A DNA stretch of 57,372 bases from Anaerolineae bacterium (GTDB lineage Bacteria; Chloroflexota; Anaerolineae; Aggregatilineales; Phototrophicaceae). The stretch spans positions 1 to 57,372 of the forward strand of contig JAHDWN010000041.1 of the NCBI GenBank assembly GCA_023382675.1, given 5' to 3'. The position numbers and the translations under genes are program-made. Below, piece after piece: positions 32,999-41,056 of the stretch. Position 1 is the first letter of the stretch. Each line of letters begins with the position of its first letter. The notes beneath the pieces were generated by a model, which was given only the letters and a program-made list of their open reading frames with translations, was not told where the DNA came from and did no database searches.

Positions 32999-33858
32999 GC
33001 AGCGACCAGGCACGCCCAACGCTCGGCATCGTCGGCGCGGGCAAAGTGGGAGGCTCGCTCGCACGCCTGAGCCAGGCGCGAGGCTATCGCATCGTGGCTG
33101 TTGCCAGCCGTGACCGGGCGCACGCCGAGGCGCTGGCGGAGGCCGTGGATGCAATCGTCGTATCATCTCCGGCGGAAGTCATTGCGCTGGCCGATCTCAC
33201 CCTGCTGACCATCCCGGATGATGCGATCTCGGCTGTGGCAGAGACGGTGACCATCGACACGCAGACACCGAAAGCCGTCATCCACACATCGGGCGCGCAT
33301 TCGCTCGACGTGCTCGCGCCGCTTGCAGCTCAGGGCATCATGACCGGCTCGCTGCATCCCGCCTACCCGTTCAGCGGCATAGCCGAAAGCCTGGCCGGTA
33401 TCGCCTTCGCCATCGAGGCAAGCGACGAGCCTCTCCGCATGTGGTTGAGCGATCTCGTTGCCGCGCTGGATGGCCGGGCGCTGATGATCCCGCCGGGTGG
33501 CAAGGCGCTCTATCATGCGGCGCTGAGCATCGCCAGCAACTACACGGTCACATTGTATGCGCTGGCCGAGCGACTGTTGGCGTCATTAGGCGCGGAGCAA
33601 GAGGCCGCCGCCGCGCTCCAACCGCTGCTCGCGGGCACGGTTGAGAACATCCGGCAGCGCGGTATTCCCGACGCGCTAACCGGCCCGCTCGTGCGCGGCG
33701 ACGCCGGGACAATCGCGGCGCATCTGGCGGCACTGGTGGCATACGATCCCCAGGTGACGCAGGTCTACCGGGCGCTGGCGCGGGCGACGCTGCCGCTGGC
33801 TGAGGCACGCGGCGTCGATACGCACATGCTTGCCCGCTTACTGGCCGATGACGCCTGA
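32995..33858 (+). CDS. Rossmann-like and DUF2520 reductase, possible ketopantoate reductase
   Basis: 287-residue NAD(P)-dependent oxidoreductase. The Rossmann part has GIVGAGKVGGSLARL and TIPDDAISAVAE; TSGAHSLDVL and GSLHPAYPFSG are typical of this family; the helical DUF2520 domain has KALYHAALSIASNYTVTLYALAE. The overall fold resembles ketopantoate and 6-phosphogluconate dehydrogenases. The gene lies 880 bases before panB, with panC beyond, and no panE is in the window. A role as ketopantoate reductase is therefore possible but unproven. It overlaps the upstream membrane-protein gene by four bases. Confidence 0.85.
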   Translation: MSSDQARPTLGIVGAGKVGGSLARLSQARGYRIVAVASRDRAHAEALAEAVDAIVVSSPAEVIALADLTLLTIPDDAISAVAETVTIDTQTPKAVIHTSGAHSLDVLAPLAAQGIMTGSLHPAYPFSGIAESLAGIAFAIEASDEPLRMWLSDLVAALDGRALMIPPGGKALYHAALSIASNYTVTLYALAERLLASLGAEQEAAAALQPLLAGTVENIRQRGIPDALTGPLVRGDAGTIAAHLAALVAYDPQVTQVYRALARATLPLAEARGVDTHMLARLLADDA

Positions 33859-33884
33859 GTGTTGATCGTCGGAAAGCTGCGCCA

Positions 33885-34637
33885 ATGTCGCTCGTGCATA
33901 CGCTTGAGGATATATCCAACCACGCCCTGCCCGCGCGCCTTACGCTAGACTACGACGGATGGCTGCTGCGCGTCGCCGATAGCCCGATGCGGCGGGCGAA
34001 TTCGGCTCAGGCGTATGCACCCTCGACGCTGCCGCTCGGCGGAAAAATCGACTACTGCGAGATGTTCTACCGCGCGCATGGACGGCGTATCGTCTTCAAG
34101 ATGATCTCGACCTGGGAGCCGTCGGCGCTCGCCGCCGCCCTGATCGCGCGTGGCTACGTCGAAGACTGCCTGACGAGCATCCAAATCTGCGCTCTGGCTG
34201 TGGGTGCAGCGCCCGTGCTGCCCGATGGATTGACGCTGGAGATGCTGCCACGGGCAGATGACACCTGGCAGGCCGAGATCAGGCAACTGCACACCCCGGC
34301 GGAGCGCCCGTTGATGGAGACACCCGGCATGTACGCCGCCATCACGGCCCAGATGGGCTGTTTCCGGCTGGCGCGCGCCGGCGAGACGGTCGGCATGGGG
34401 TTGGGCGTGTTGGAGCGCGGCTGGCTTGGCCTGTACTCGCTCATCATCGCCGCCGAGCAGCGCGGGCGTGGTTACGGCACGGCGCTCGTGCAGGCGCTGC
34501 TGCAATGGGGCGCGAGCCAGGGCGCACACGGCGCTTATTTGCAGGTGATGTGTGATAACGCCTCGGCGCTGCGTCTATATTCCAGGATTGGTTTCCGCGA
34601 GGTCTACCGCTACTGGTATCTCCAGAGCCATGAATAG
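33885..34637 (+). CDS. GNAT-family N-acetyltransferase (double-domain)
   Basis: 250-residue protein. The C-terminal half is a clear GNAT fold: GLYSLIIAAEQRGRGYGTALV (the acetyl-CoA loop R/QxxGxG/A), then YLQVMCDNASALRLYSRIGF. The N-terminal half (DYDGWLLRVADSPMRRANS, GGKIDYCEMFYRAHGRRIVFK) is of a kind often found before such domains and is probably a degenerate second GNAT fold. The substrate is unknown. Start ATG with GGAAAG ahead. It sits between the DUF2520 gene and panB. Confidence 0.85.
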   Translation: MSLVHTLEDISNHALPARLTLDYDGWLLRVADSPMRRANSAQAYAPSTLPLGGKIDYCEMFYRAHGRRIVFKMISTWEPSALAAALIARGYVEDCLTSIQICALAVGAAPVLPDGLTLEMLPRADDTWQAEIRQLHTPAERPLMETPGMYAAITAQMGCFRLARAGETVGMGLGVLERGWLGLYSLIIAAEQRGRGYGTALVQALLQWGASQGAHGAYLQVMCDNASALRLYSRIGFREVYRYWYLQSHE

Positions 34638-34680
34638 TGTTTCTTAATCTGTAGATGCAATCGCCCTGAGCAAGTGTCAA

Positions 34681-34709
34681 TTGTCTGTTGTGAACCTTTA
34701 CGGTCTAAT
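34681..34709 (+). promoter_or_regulatory. Probable promoter of panB
   Basis: TTGTCT (34681-34686), a 17-base spacer and TCTAAT (34704-34709). Transcription would begin near 34716, about 23 bases before the panB ATG. Confidence 0.6.
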
Positions 34710-34738
34710 TGTGCCGTCTGGAGAGGAAGGATAGCGCT

Positions 34739-35602
34739 ATGACAGCCGCTTCCAGATTTACGGTTCGGGATATTCATAAGCTGAAGGAAGATGGCACGCC
34801 AATCGCGATGCTGACCGCCTATGACGAGACGAGCGCCCGGCTGGCGGAACTGGCGGGGGTGCCGATGCTGCTCGTGGGCGACTCGCTGGGCATGGTCATC
34901 CAGGGGCATCAGACGCCGCTGCCAGTCACACTCGATCACATCATCTATCACGCGCAGATCGTCACCCGCGTGACGACACAACCGCTGGTGGTTGGCGACA
35001 TGCCATTTATGACCTACAACATCAGCCCGGAACAGGCGCTGGCAAATGCCGGGCGTCTGATGCAGGCGAGCGGTGTGGGCGCGATCAAGATGGAAGGCGG
35101 CACCTATCTCGCGCCGACAATTGCGCGCATCGTCCAGGCAGGCATCCCGGTGATGGGGCACGTCGGCTTGCAGCCGCAGAGCATCCACAAATACGGCGGG
35201 ATGCGCGTACAGGGGCGCGATAATGTCGATGCCGCCCGTAAGCTGCTGGCCGATGCGCAGGCTGTGGAAGATGCCGGGGCGTTCGCCATGGTCGTCGAAG
35301 GCGTGCCGGTCGAACTGGGCAAGATGATCACCGAGCAGGTGCGTATTCCGACGATTGGCATCGCCGCCGGGCCACACTGTGACGGCCAAGTGCAGGTGTT
35401 TCACGATCTGCTCGGCCTGTTCGATGCGTTTCAGCCGCGCCACGTGCGCCGCTATGCCGAGGGCGCGCAAGTCTTCCGCGAGGCCATCGCCAGCTATGTG
35501 GACGACGTGAAGAATCGGCGTTTCCCGACCGATGAACACGCCTTCGCCATGAAGCCGGAAGTGTTGGCTCAACTCAACGGCACGGAGACAGAAGACAAGT
35601 GA
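34739..35602 (+). CDS. panB: 3-methyl-2-oxobutanoate hydroxymethyltransferase
   Basis: 287-residue enzyme making ketopantoate from 2-oxoisovalerate and methylene-tetrahydrofolate, the first committed step to pantothenate. Motifs: MLTAYDETSARLAELAGV and VGDSLGMVIQGH (metal-binding Asp), ADDM-like GDMPFM, GAIKMEGG (catalytic Lys-Glu region), GHVGLQPQS, EGVP and GIAAGPHCDGQVQVFHDLLG. ATG at 34739 has AGGAAGGA at a good distance; a GTG at 34709 would lie upstream of the likely RNA start. panC follows after 120 bases with two hairpins between them. Confidence 0.97.
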   Translation: MTAASRFTVRDIHKLKEDGTPIAMLTAYDETSARLAELAGVPMLLVGDSLGMVIQGHQTPLPVTLDHIIYHAQIVTRVTTQPLVVGDMPFMTYNISPEQALANAGRLMQASGVGAIKMEGGTYLAPTIARIVQAGIPVMGHVGLQPQSIHKYGGMRVQGRDNVDAARKLLADAQAVEDAGAFAMVVEGVPVELGKMITEQVRIPTIGIAAGPHCDGQVQVFHDLLGLFDAFQPRHVRRYAEGAQVFREAIASYVDDVKNRRFPTDEHAFAMKPEVLAQLNGTETEDK

Positions 35603-35603
35603 T

Positions 35604-35634
35604 GCGCCATAAGGCGCAGGCGCTCGTGAGCCTG
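35604..35634 (+). promoter_or_regulatory. Two adjacent hairpins between panB and panC
   Basis: GCGCC-ATAA-GGCGC (35604-35617) and CAGGCGCTC-GT-GAGCCTG (35617-35634, one bulged G). No T tract follows, so they more likely protect the panB message end or modulate panC than terminate. Confidence 0.4.
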
Positions 35635-35722
35635 GGGCGCTACGCCATCTTGAGCAAGAGCGGGCGATGACCTTCGCATCCCTTGAATTGTGAACCCGGA
35701 ACCACTCTCAGAGGAGCAAATC

Positions 35723-36604
35723 GTGCGTGTGGTAAAGACGATCCCGGACTTACGCGGCGCACGTGCAGCGCTGGGCCAAAGCGTTGGTGTGGTGCTGACG
35801 ATGGGCGCGCTGCATGAGGGGCATCTGGCGCTGGTGCGCGCCGCCCGCCAGGATCACGACCACGTGCTGGCGACGATCTTCGTCAATCCGACGCAGTTCG
35901 CGCCAGGCGAGGACTTGAGCAAGTATCCGCGCCCGCTTGAGCGCGATCTCGACTTGCTGCGCGCTGCGGGGGTCGATGTTGTCTTCACGCCGTCGCCGGA
36001 GGTGATGTATCCGCCGGGGTTCCAAACACATGTCACAGTCGAGTGCGTGACCGAAGGTCTGGAAGGCGCGGCGCGGCCAGGGCACTTTCAGGGCGTGGTG
36101 ACCATCGTCGCCAAGTTCTTCAATCTGACACAGCCGACCACGACCTATTTTGGCCAGAAGGACGCGCAGCAGGTGGTCGTCATTCGACAGATGGTGCGTG
36201 ACCTCAACTTCCCGCTGACCATCGCCGTCATCCCAACCGAGCGCGAGGCGGACGGTCTCGCAATGAGTTCGCGCAACGTCTACCTGACGACCGAGCAGCG
36301 GCAGAATGCAACATCGCTGCATCGTGCGCTGCAGGCGGCGGGCGAAGCCTACACCGCAGGTGAGTGTGATCCGCAAGGGCTGCGGGCTGCGGCGCTGGCT
36401 GTGCTGGCGGACTGCGGTGGCGAGGTCGAGTACGTCAGTCTCAACGACCCGCGCACCCTGGCGGAGGTCGATCAGCCGACCGAGTCGCCACTGCTGATGT
36501 CGATGGTCGTGCGCTATGGCAAAACCCGTCTGCTTGATAACGGGCTGCTGCCGGCGTCGCTGAATACACGCGAGGGGTTGACGGCAACGCTCGGTGGCGA
36601 ATAA
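35723..36604 (+). CDS. panC: Pantothenate synthetase
   Basis: 293-residue ligase joining pantoate and beta-alanine with ATP. Motifs: MGALHEGHLALVRAA (HxGH of the nucleotidyltransferase class), FVNPTQFAPGEDLSKYPR, the GAARPGHFQGVVTIVAKFFN stretch, FGQKDAQQVVVIRQMV and the KMSKS-like MSSRN. GTG at 35723 is chosen: GAGGAG ends six bases before it, and the product then begins just like other PanC proteins. A GTG at 35690 would add eleven residues without a ribosome site. panD is not in the window. Confidence 0.96.
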   Translation: MRVVKTIPDLRGARAALGQSVGVVLTMGALHEGHLALVRAARQDHDHVLATIFVNPTQFAPGEDLSKYPRPLERDLDLLRAAGVDVVFTPSPEVMYPPGFQTHVTVECVTEGLEGAARPGHFQGVVTIVAKFFNLTQPTTTYFGQKDAQQVVVIRQMVRDLNFPLTIAVIPTEREADGLAMSSRNVYLTTEQRQNATSLHRALQAAGEAYTAGECDPQGLRAAALAVLADCGGEVEYVSLNDPRTLAEVDQPTESPLLMSMVVRYGKTRLLDNGLLPASLNTREGLTATLGGE

Positions 36605-36717
36605 TCCGCAGAATAATCCAACGGTCGAGGACAGTGTGCATCATCTGGCTTATGCTAGGCGATGTTTGGCCTCGCGATGCTCATACAAGTGGGTATCTAT
36701 CTCAGGAAAGCTGCGTC

Positions 36718-37551
36718 ATGAAGACGATTGATCCGCAACTGCGCGTGCTGGCCGAAACGGTCGAGTTCGGCGAAGCGCATGTGTATACCGAAATGTTCGG
36801 CGCGCTCGCACCCGCCTTCGCTCAGGCACACGGCATACAGATTGCGCGCTTTGGCTCTGCCATTGCTCTCAACATGAAGACAGCGCCCCAGATCTTCTGT
36901 AATCGGCTGCTTGGATTGGGGCTGCGCGAGGCGGCGACCGACGATGTGCTCGATCAGGCACTGACATATTTGCGGGCGGCCTGCGGTGGCAACTACCAGG
37001 TGCAGATCAGTCCGGCGGCGCAGCCGGACGATCTGGCAGCGCGATTGCTGGCGCGTGGGCTGCATCGCACTCGCCCCTGGATGAAGCTCTACCGTGACGC
37101 TGCGCCGCCGCCAGCATTTGCCTTGCCGTACCGTATCGAACGCATCGATGCCGCCAGGGCCGACGCATTCGCTGATCTCGTGACGACCGCGTTCGGGATG
37201 CCGGATCAACTCAAGCCATTGTTTATCGCGCCGATGGGGCGTCCCGATTGGCACTATTATCTGGCTTTTGATGGCGAGCGCCCGGTCGGCAGCAGTGTGT
37301 TGTTCGTTCACGATGGTGTCGGACATCTCAACATGGGTGCGACACACCCGGATTACCGGCGGCAGGGCATCCAGCGCGCGCTCATCGCCCGGCGCATCCG
37401 CGACGGCCTTGATCTCGGCTGTCATACTTTTATCACAGAGACGGATTATCATTCGGCAGAAAAGCCGAATCCGTCGTATCGTAATTTACAAGCAGCCGGG
37501 TTCAAGCTGGCCTATCCACGCCAGAACTACGAGCTGATCCTGGTGGACTGA
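36718..37551 (+). CDS. GNAT-family N-acetyltransferase
   Basis: 277-residue protein with two parts. The C-terminal GNAT fold has VGSSVLFVHDGVGHLNMGATHPDYRRQGIQRALIARRI, the R-R-x-G-I-x-R acetyl-CoA loop, and NPSYRNLQAAGFKLAYPRQNY. The N-terminal 130 residues look like a degenerate copy with a substrate-binding role. Substrate unknown. ATG at 36718 has AGGAAAG ahead of it. It is followed after 11 bases by a DinB-like gene, so the two are likely cotranscribed. Confidence 0.83.
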   Translation: MKTIDPQLRVLAETVEFGEAHVYTEMFGALAPAFAQAHGIQIARFGSAIALNMKTAPQIFCNRLLGLGLREAATDDVLDQALTYLRAACGGNYQVQISPAAQPDDLAARLLARGLHRTRPWMKLYRDAAPPPAFALPYRIERIDAARADAFADLVTTAFGMPDQLKPLFIAPMGRPDWHYYLAFDGERPVGSSVLFVHDGVGHLNMGATHPDYRRQGIQRALIARRIRDGLDLGCHTFITETDYHSAEKPNPSYRNLQAAGFKLAYPRQNYELILVD

Positions 37552-37562
37552 AGGGGGAGCCG

Positions 37563-38069
37563 ATGGATTTGCCTGCGATTCTAAAGTACGGGGATGCAAC
37601 GCTGATGACCGCGCTGAAGCGTGTGCCGGAAAGATCGCGCGAGTCGAGCGGTGTCTGTGGCCGCTGGTCGGTGAAAGATATTATGGCGCATCTGGCATCC
37701 TATGAGTGGGTGCTGGTCGGCGTTTTCGGCCTGATGAAAGGTGATCCGCCGACGCCCGTGCTGGAAGACATGATGCGGCTCGGCGACGATTTCAACGACG
37801 AGATGGTCGCGCGCTGCCGGGACAAAACCTTCGACGAGATCATGGCTGATTACCGACAGGCCCACGCACAGGTGCTGGCGCTGGCGCATCAGTTCACGCC
37901 GGAGCAACTGCGCCAGACCGGAACGCTGCCCTGGTATGGTGAGGAATACTCGGTTGACGATTTCGTCGTCTATACGTCCTATGGGCACAAGCGCGAACAC
38001 AGCGCCCAACTCGACGTGTACGCAGACCGTCTGGAACGCGCTCGCGATATGACGATCCCTGTGCGGTAG
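37563..38069 (+). CDS. DinB-like four-helix protein, ClbS/DfsB type
   Basis: 168-residue protein of the DinB superfamily. It has the four-helix pattern with CGRWSVKDIMAHLASYEWV near the first metal-binding His and a later YTSYGHKREHSAQLDVY segment with more His. Members act as metal-dependent thiol-using transferases or protect against electrophiles; ClbS, a relative, is a colibactin self-protection enzyme. Here the role is unknown. The ATG has GGGGGAG ahead of it. Confidence 0.75.
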   Translation: MDLPAILKYGDATLMTALKRVPERSRESSGVCGRWSVKDIMAHLASYEWVLVGVFGLMKGDPPTPVLEDMMRLGDDFNDEMVARCRDKTFDEIMADYRQAHAQVLALAHQFTPEQLRQTGTLPWYGEEYSVDDFVVYTSYGHKREHSAQLDVYADRLERARDMTIPVR

Positions 38070-38124
38070 GTGGCAGCGGCGCGCGTTAGAATAACGCGGC
38101 AGGTCTACGCATGAGGGAATGATT

Positions 38125-38940
38125 ATGCCATCCAGCAATCAGCAGGTGCGCGGGATCATCTTCGATTGGGCCGGGACGACGGTCGATTATGGCTGTTTCG
38201 CGCCGACGATGGTCTTTATCGAGGGTTTTCGCGCTCACGGTGTCGAGATCACTTTAGAGGAAGCCCGCGCGCCGATGGGGCTGCACAAGCGCGATCACAT
38301 CGCTGCTGTGCTGGCGCTGCCACGTGTACGTGAAGCCTGGGCGGCAGTCCACGGCGCAGCGCCAACCGACGCCGACGTTCAGCGCGTGTACGATGATTTC
38401 GCCCCGCGTCAGATCGCGGTCATCGCACAGTACGCCGCGCCGATACCGGGCGTCGTCGAGGCGGTAGCGGTGTTGCAGGCGCGCGGTCTGAAGATCGGCT
38501 CAACCACTGGTTACACGCGAGCGATGCTGGATGCACTGATGCCAGTTGCGGCGGCGCAGGGCTACAAACCGGATGCGTCCGTGGGCGCTGACGAAGCCCT
38601 GGCAGGCCGCCCCGCGCCGTGGATGGCCTTCATGAACGCGATGAAGCTCGGCATTTACCCGATGACAGCGCTGGTCAAGGTTGGTGATACGCCTGCTGAT
38701 ATTGCCGAAGGGCTGAATGCAGGCATGTGGACGGTAGGCATCGCGAAGACCGGCAACGAACTAGGCATGAACGCCGCCGAAGTCGATGCGCTTGATGCGA
38801 CGGATTTGCGGGCTCGGCTCGCACCGATCTACCAGCGACTGTATCAGGCGGGAGCGCACTACGTGATCGACAGCGTTGCCGATCTGCCGCCGCTGCTGGA
38901 CGACGTCGAGCGGCGGCTGGCTGCGGGCGAAAAGCCGTAG
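38125..38940 (+). CDS. phnX: Phosphonoacetaldehyde hydrolase
   Basis: 271-residue HAD-superfamily phosphonatase, which splits phosphonoacetaldehyde to acetaldehyde and phosphate. The nucleophile Asp14 lies in FDWAGTTVDYG with the subfamily's Ala in place of the general acid Asp. Lys55 in APMGLHKRDHI is the Schiff-base Lys. STTGYTR and KVGDTPADIAEGLNAGMW complete the site. ATG at 38125 is chosen since GAGGG lies seven bases before it; the ATG at 38119 touches that site. The usual partner phnW (2-AEP transaminase) and phosphonate transporters are not in the window, so the substrate supply is not explained. Confidence 0.94.
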   Translation: MPSSNQQVRGIIFDWAGTTVDYGCFAPTMVFIEGFRAHGVEITLEEARAPMGLHKRDHIAAVLALPRVREAWAAVHGAAPTDADVQRVYDDFAPRQIAVIAQYAAPIPGVVEAVAVLQARGLKIGSTTGYTRAMLDALMPVAAAQGYKPDASVGADEALAGRPAPWMAFMNAMKLGIYPMTALVKVGDTPADIAEGLNAGMWTVGIAKTGNELGMNAAEVDALDATDLRARLAPIYQRLYQAGAHYVIDSVADLPPLLDDVERRLAAGEKP

Positions 38941-38949
38941 GTCAGCGCG

Positions 38950-40164
38950 TCAACCGGTCTTGGTCGGCGTGGCAGTGAACAGCGGCTCGCGCGGCGGCAG
39001 GATGGCGGTCGGCGTCGGGCTGGGGCCAGGCGTGTTGGTCGCGGTCGGCGTCTCCGTCGGCAGCGGTGTCTCGGTCGGTGTCGGCGTGATCGATGGTGTC
39101 AATGTAACCGTCGGCGTATCGGTCGGCGGTGGGGTGTTGCTGGCGGTCGGACTGGGGCCGGGCGTGGCACTCGGTGTCAGGGCGGCGATGAGCGCGCCAA
39201 CATCAGTGGCGTTGGTCGGGATGGGCGTGAAGCTGGCGACCGGCGTCGGCTCAACGAAATTCTGCCCGCTGCTGATCTGAACGCCGGTCGTGCTAAACAC
39301 GACTTCGACTCGCTGCCCTCGGTTGCCGAACGTGCCCTGGCGCTGGCCATTGTAGATGACGCTCAGCGCTTCGGCATTGGCGGCGCGCAGTATGATCTCA
39401 CCCGTGGCCGTATATTCGAGGATCGTCCCTGGCCGGGCGACGCCGCTGAAACGCTCCGCGCCATCGACGGCTACGCTCAACCACGAACGCTGTGTCATTG
39501 TGATCGCCACCTGCACGCCCTGGCCGCTGAACAACTGTCCGGCAAACGGTGTCGCGCTGGGCGGCGCGGTCGTGGCCGTCGGCGCAAGCGTGAATGTCGG
39601 CACGGAGGGCAGTTGAGCGAGGATGTCCGACGGCGATGGCTCGTCTTCCGGCAGAATGCCGACCGGCGTCGATTGCAGCACCTGGATGACAACGAAGGCA
39701 ATTATCGCCAGCGCCGCGACAGCGATGATCAGCCGCAGCAGCCAGCCGATGACGCCCGGGCCACGGCGAGCGGGGGCATAGGCATGGGTGGTTGCGCTGG
39801 TGGTGGCGACCGGCGGTGGCACACTGACTTGTGTATCAAGGATGCTGCGTGGCTGTGTTTTGTTCAGATCCTGCGTGGCGCGCTTGTTCTTCTTGCCTTT
39901 GCGGCGGGCAAGGCGGGCATCTTCGATCTTGGCGGCTTCGTAGTATTGCAGCACCTGGTCTTCATCCAGGCTGAGAAAGCGCGCGTAGTTGCGGATGAAG
40001 CCCGTGATCTGCACCGGCGAGAAATTGGGCAGGTCGAATGCGCCTAGCTCGAACGACTCCAGAATGCGGCGGCGGATGCGAAGCCGCTCTTCCGCCTCTT
40101 CAAGCGTGAGTTCGCGCTCTTCGCGCGTCTGGCGCAGGTAACGACCGAGCGATTGGGAATCCAT
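38950..40164 (-). CDS. RodZ-like HTH membrane protein
   Basis: 404-residue protein resembling RodZ. The N-terminal xenobiotic-type HTH (SLGRYLRQTREERELTLEEA, FSPVQITGFIRNYARFL) lies in the cytosol. A basic linker (RRKGKKNKR) leads to one membrane helix at about residues 138-163, then an outer RodZ-type DUF4115 beta domain (about 215-300; VQVAITMTQRSWLSVAVDG, GEIILRAANAEALSVIYNGQ). A Thr/Pro-rich tail of about 95 residues ends it. RodZ links MreB to the wall-building complex; here no mre genes are adjacent, so the role is by analogy. The tail is unlike E. coli RodZ, but common in exported proteins of this window. Confidence 0.83.
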   Translation of the reverse strand: MDSQSLGRYLRQTREERELTLEEAEERLRIRRRILESFELGAFDLPNFSPVQITGFIRNYARFLSLDEDQVLQYYEAAKIEDARLARRKGKKNKRATQDLNKTQPRSILDTQVSVPPPVATTSATTHAYAPARRGPGVIGWLLRLIIAVAALAIIAFVVIQVLQSTPVGILPEDEPSPSDILAQLPSVPTFTLAPTATTAPPSATPFAGQLFSGQGVQVAITMTQRSWLSVAVDGAERFSGVARPGTILEYTATGEIILRAANAEALSVIYNGQRQGTFGNRGQRVEVVFSTTGVQISSGQNFVEPTPVASFTPIPTNATDVGALIAALTPSATPGPSPTASNTPPPTDTPTVTLTPSITPTPTETPLPTETPTATNTPGPSPTPTAILPPREPLFTATPTKTG

Positions 40165-40198
40165 AGAATCAGCGGCGCATCCACACGACTAACGCAAC

Positions 40199-40221
40199 AG
40201 GGCGACCGGTCGGGTCGCCCT
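40199..40221 (-). terminator. Strong hairpin after rplI, weak terminator
   Basis: AGGGCGACC (40199-40207) and GGTCGCCCT (40213-40221), 9 bp, 5-base loop. On the minus strand TGTTGCGTT follows, only partly T-rich. It lies between rplI and the RodZ-like gene and may reduce read-through. Confidence 0.5.
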
Positions 40222-40281
40222 CGAATTGTAGCGCAGTCTGAAGCAAGCGGGTGATGACAGTGAAGTCCGGCAAGGGCGGAA

Positions 40282-40875
40282 TTATTCAGCGGCTTCCGGC
40301 GTTTCTTCGCCCTGCTCTGGGGCTTCGGCCTCGGCAACCGGCATTTCAGACAGGTCCGCTTCAGCTTCGGCGGCTTCTTCAACTTCGGGAGCCGTGCCTG
40401 CTTCCAGCTTCGCCATGAAGTCAGCGAACTGCTCTTCGCGGATGATTGTCACCTTGAGATTCGGCGAAATCTCCGTGCCCAGGCGCACCGGCACGTCATG
40501 CGTGCCGATTTCGCGCAGCGTTGTCTGGCTGATGCGGCGGCGGTTGATATCCAGGCCGGTCTTCTCACGCAGTTCCTGCGCGATTTCGGTGGTCGTGACT
40601 GAGCCGAACAGCTTGCCGGTCGGCGATGCACGGCGGCCAAAGTAAAGCTCAATACCATCGATTTGATGCGCCAGTTCGTTCAGACGCGCATCAAGCGCGG
40701 AACGGCGCTCGGCGGCCTTGGCGCGCAGGTTTTGCGCCTGCTTGAGCGCGCCGGGCGTGGCCTGCACCGCCAGCTTCTGCGGGATCAACCAGTTGCGCGC
40801 AAAACCATCGGCGACGCTGACGACTTCGCCAGCCACGCCGTGTTTGTAAATATCCTGAAGCAAAATGACCTTCAT
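40282..40875 (-). CDS. rplI: Ribosomal protein L9 with acidic C-terminal tail
   Basis: 197-residue bL9. The N-terminal domain is typical (MKVILLQDIYKHGVAGEVVSV, DGFARNWLIPQKLA), followed by the long connecting helix (AKAAERRSALDARLNELAHQ) and the C-terminal domain (FGSVTTTEIAQEL, DINRRRI, IGTHDVPVRLG, LKVTIIREE). Standard L9 is about 150 residues; here about 45 more form an acidic, Glu/Ala-rich tail. The gene stands alone, without rpsF, ssb or rpsR around it. Its likely promoter is at 40949-40977. Confidence 0.97.
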   Translation of the reverse strand: MKVILLQDIYKHGVAGEVVSVADGFARNWLIPQKLAVQATPGALKQAQNLRAKAAERRSALDARLNELAHQIDGIELYFGRRASPTGKLFGSVTTTEIAQELREKTGLDINRRRISQTTLREIGTHDVPVRLGTEISPNLKVTIIREEQFADFMAKLEAGTAPEVEEAAEAEADLSEMPVAEAEAPEQGEETPEAAE

Positions 40876-40948
40876 AAGGATCGTCCCTTGTCACATTCGA
40901 GCCGCGCGCCGATACGCGGTGGCGTTCATTTTTGCACAATAGGGGGCC

Positions 40949-40977
40949 ATTATAAAGGCCAGCCTGCGTGAATCCAA
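40949..40977 (-). promoter_or_regulatory. Probable promoter of rplI
   Basis: On the minus strand, TTGGAT (40977-40972), a 17-base spacer and a perfect TATAAT (40954-40949). The leader would be about 65 bases. Confidence 0.65.
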
Positions 40978-40987
40978 GTGCGAAGGC

Positions 40988-41017
40988 TTGACAAAACCAA
41001 CAGATTGGGCGTATTGT
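40988..41017 (+). promoter_or_regulatory. Probable promoter of the TetR-type regulator
   Basis: A perfect TTGACA (40988-40993), an 18-base spacer and TATTGT (41012-41017). The palindrome at 41026-41041 lies just at and after the expected RNA start. Confidence 0.6.
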
Positions 41018-41025
41018 TGCCAATA

Positions 41026-41041
41026 ACCGACCGAACGGTCT
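41026..41041. promoter_or_regulatory. Palindromic operator-like site, copy 1
   Basis: ACCGACCGAACGGTCT with a perfect inner palindrome GACCG-AA-CGGTC (41029-41040). It lies between the promoter and start codon of the TetR gene. A near-identical copy is found at 41676-41691. Both are of the size and symmetry bound by TetR dimers. Confidence 0.65.
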
Positions 41042-41056
41042 GATTTGGCCAGGATC

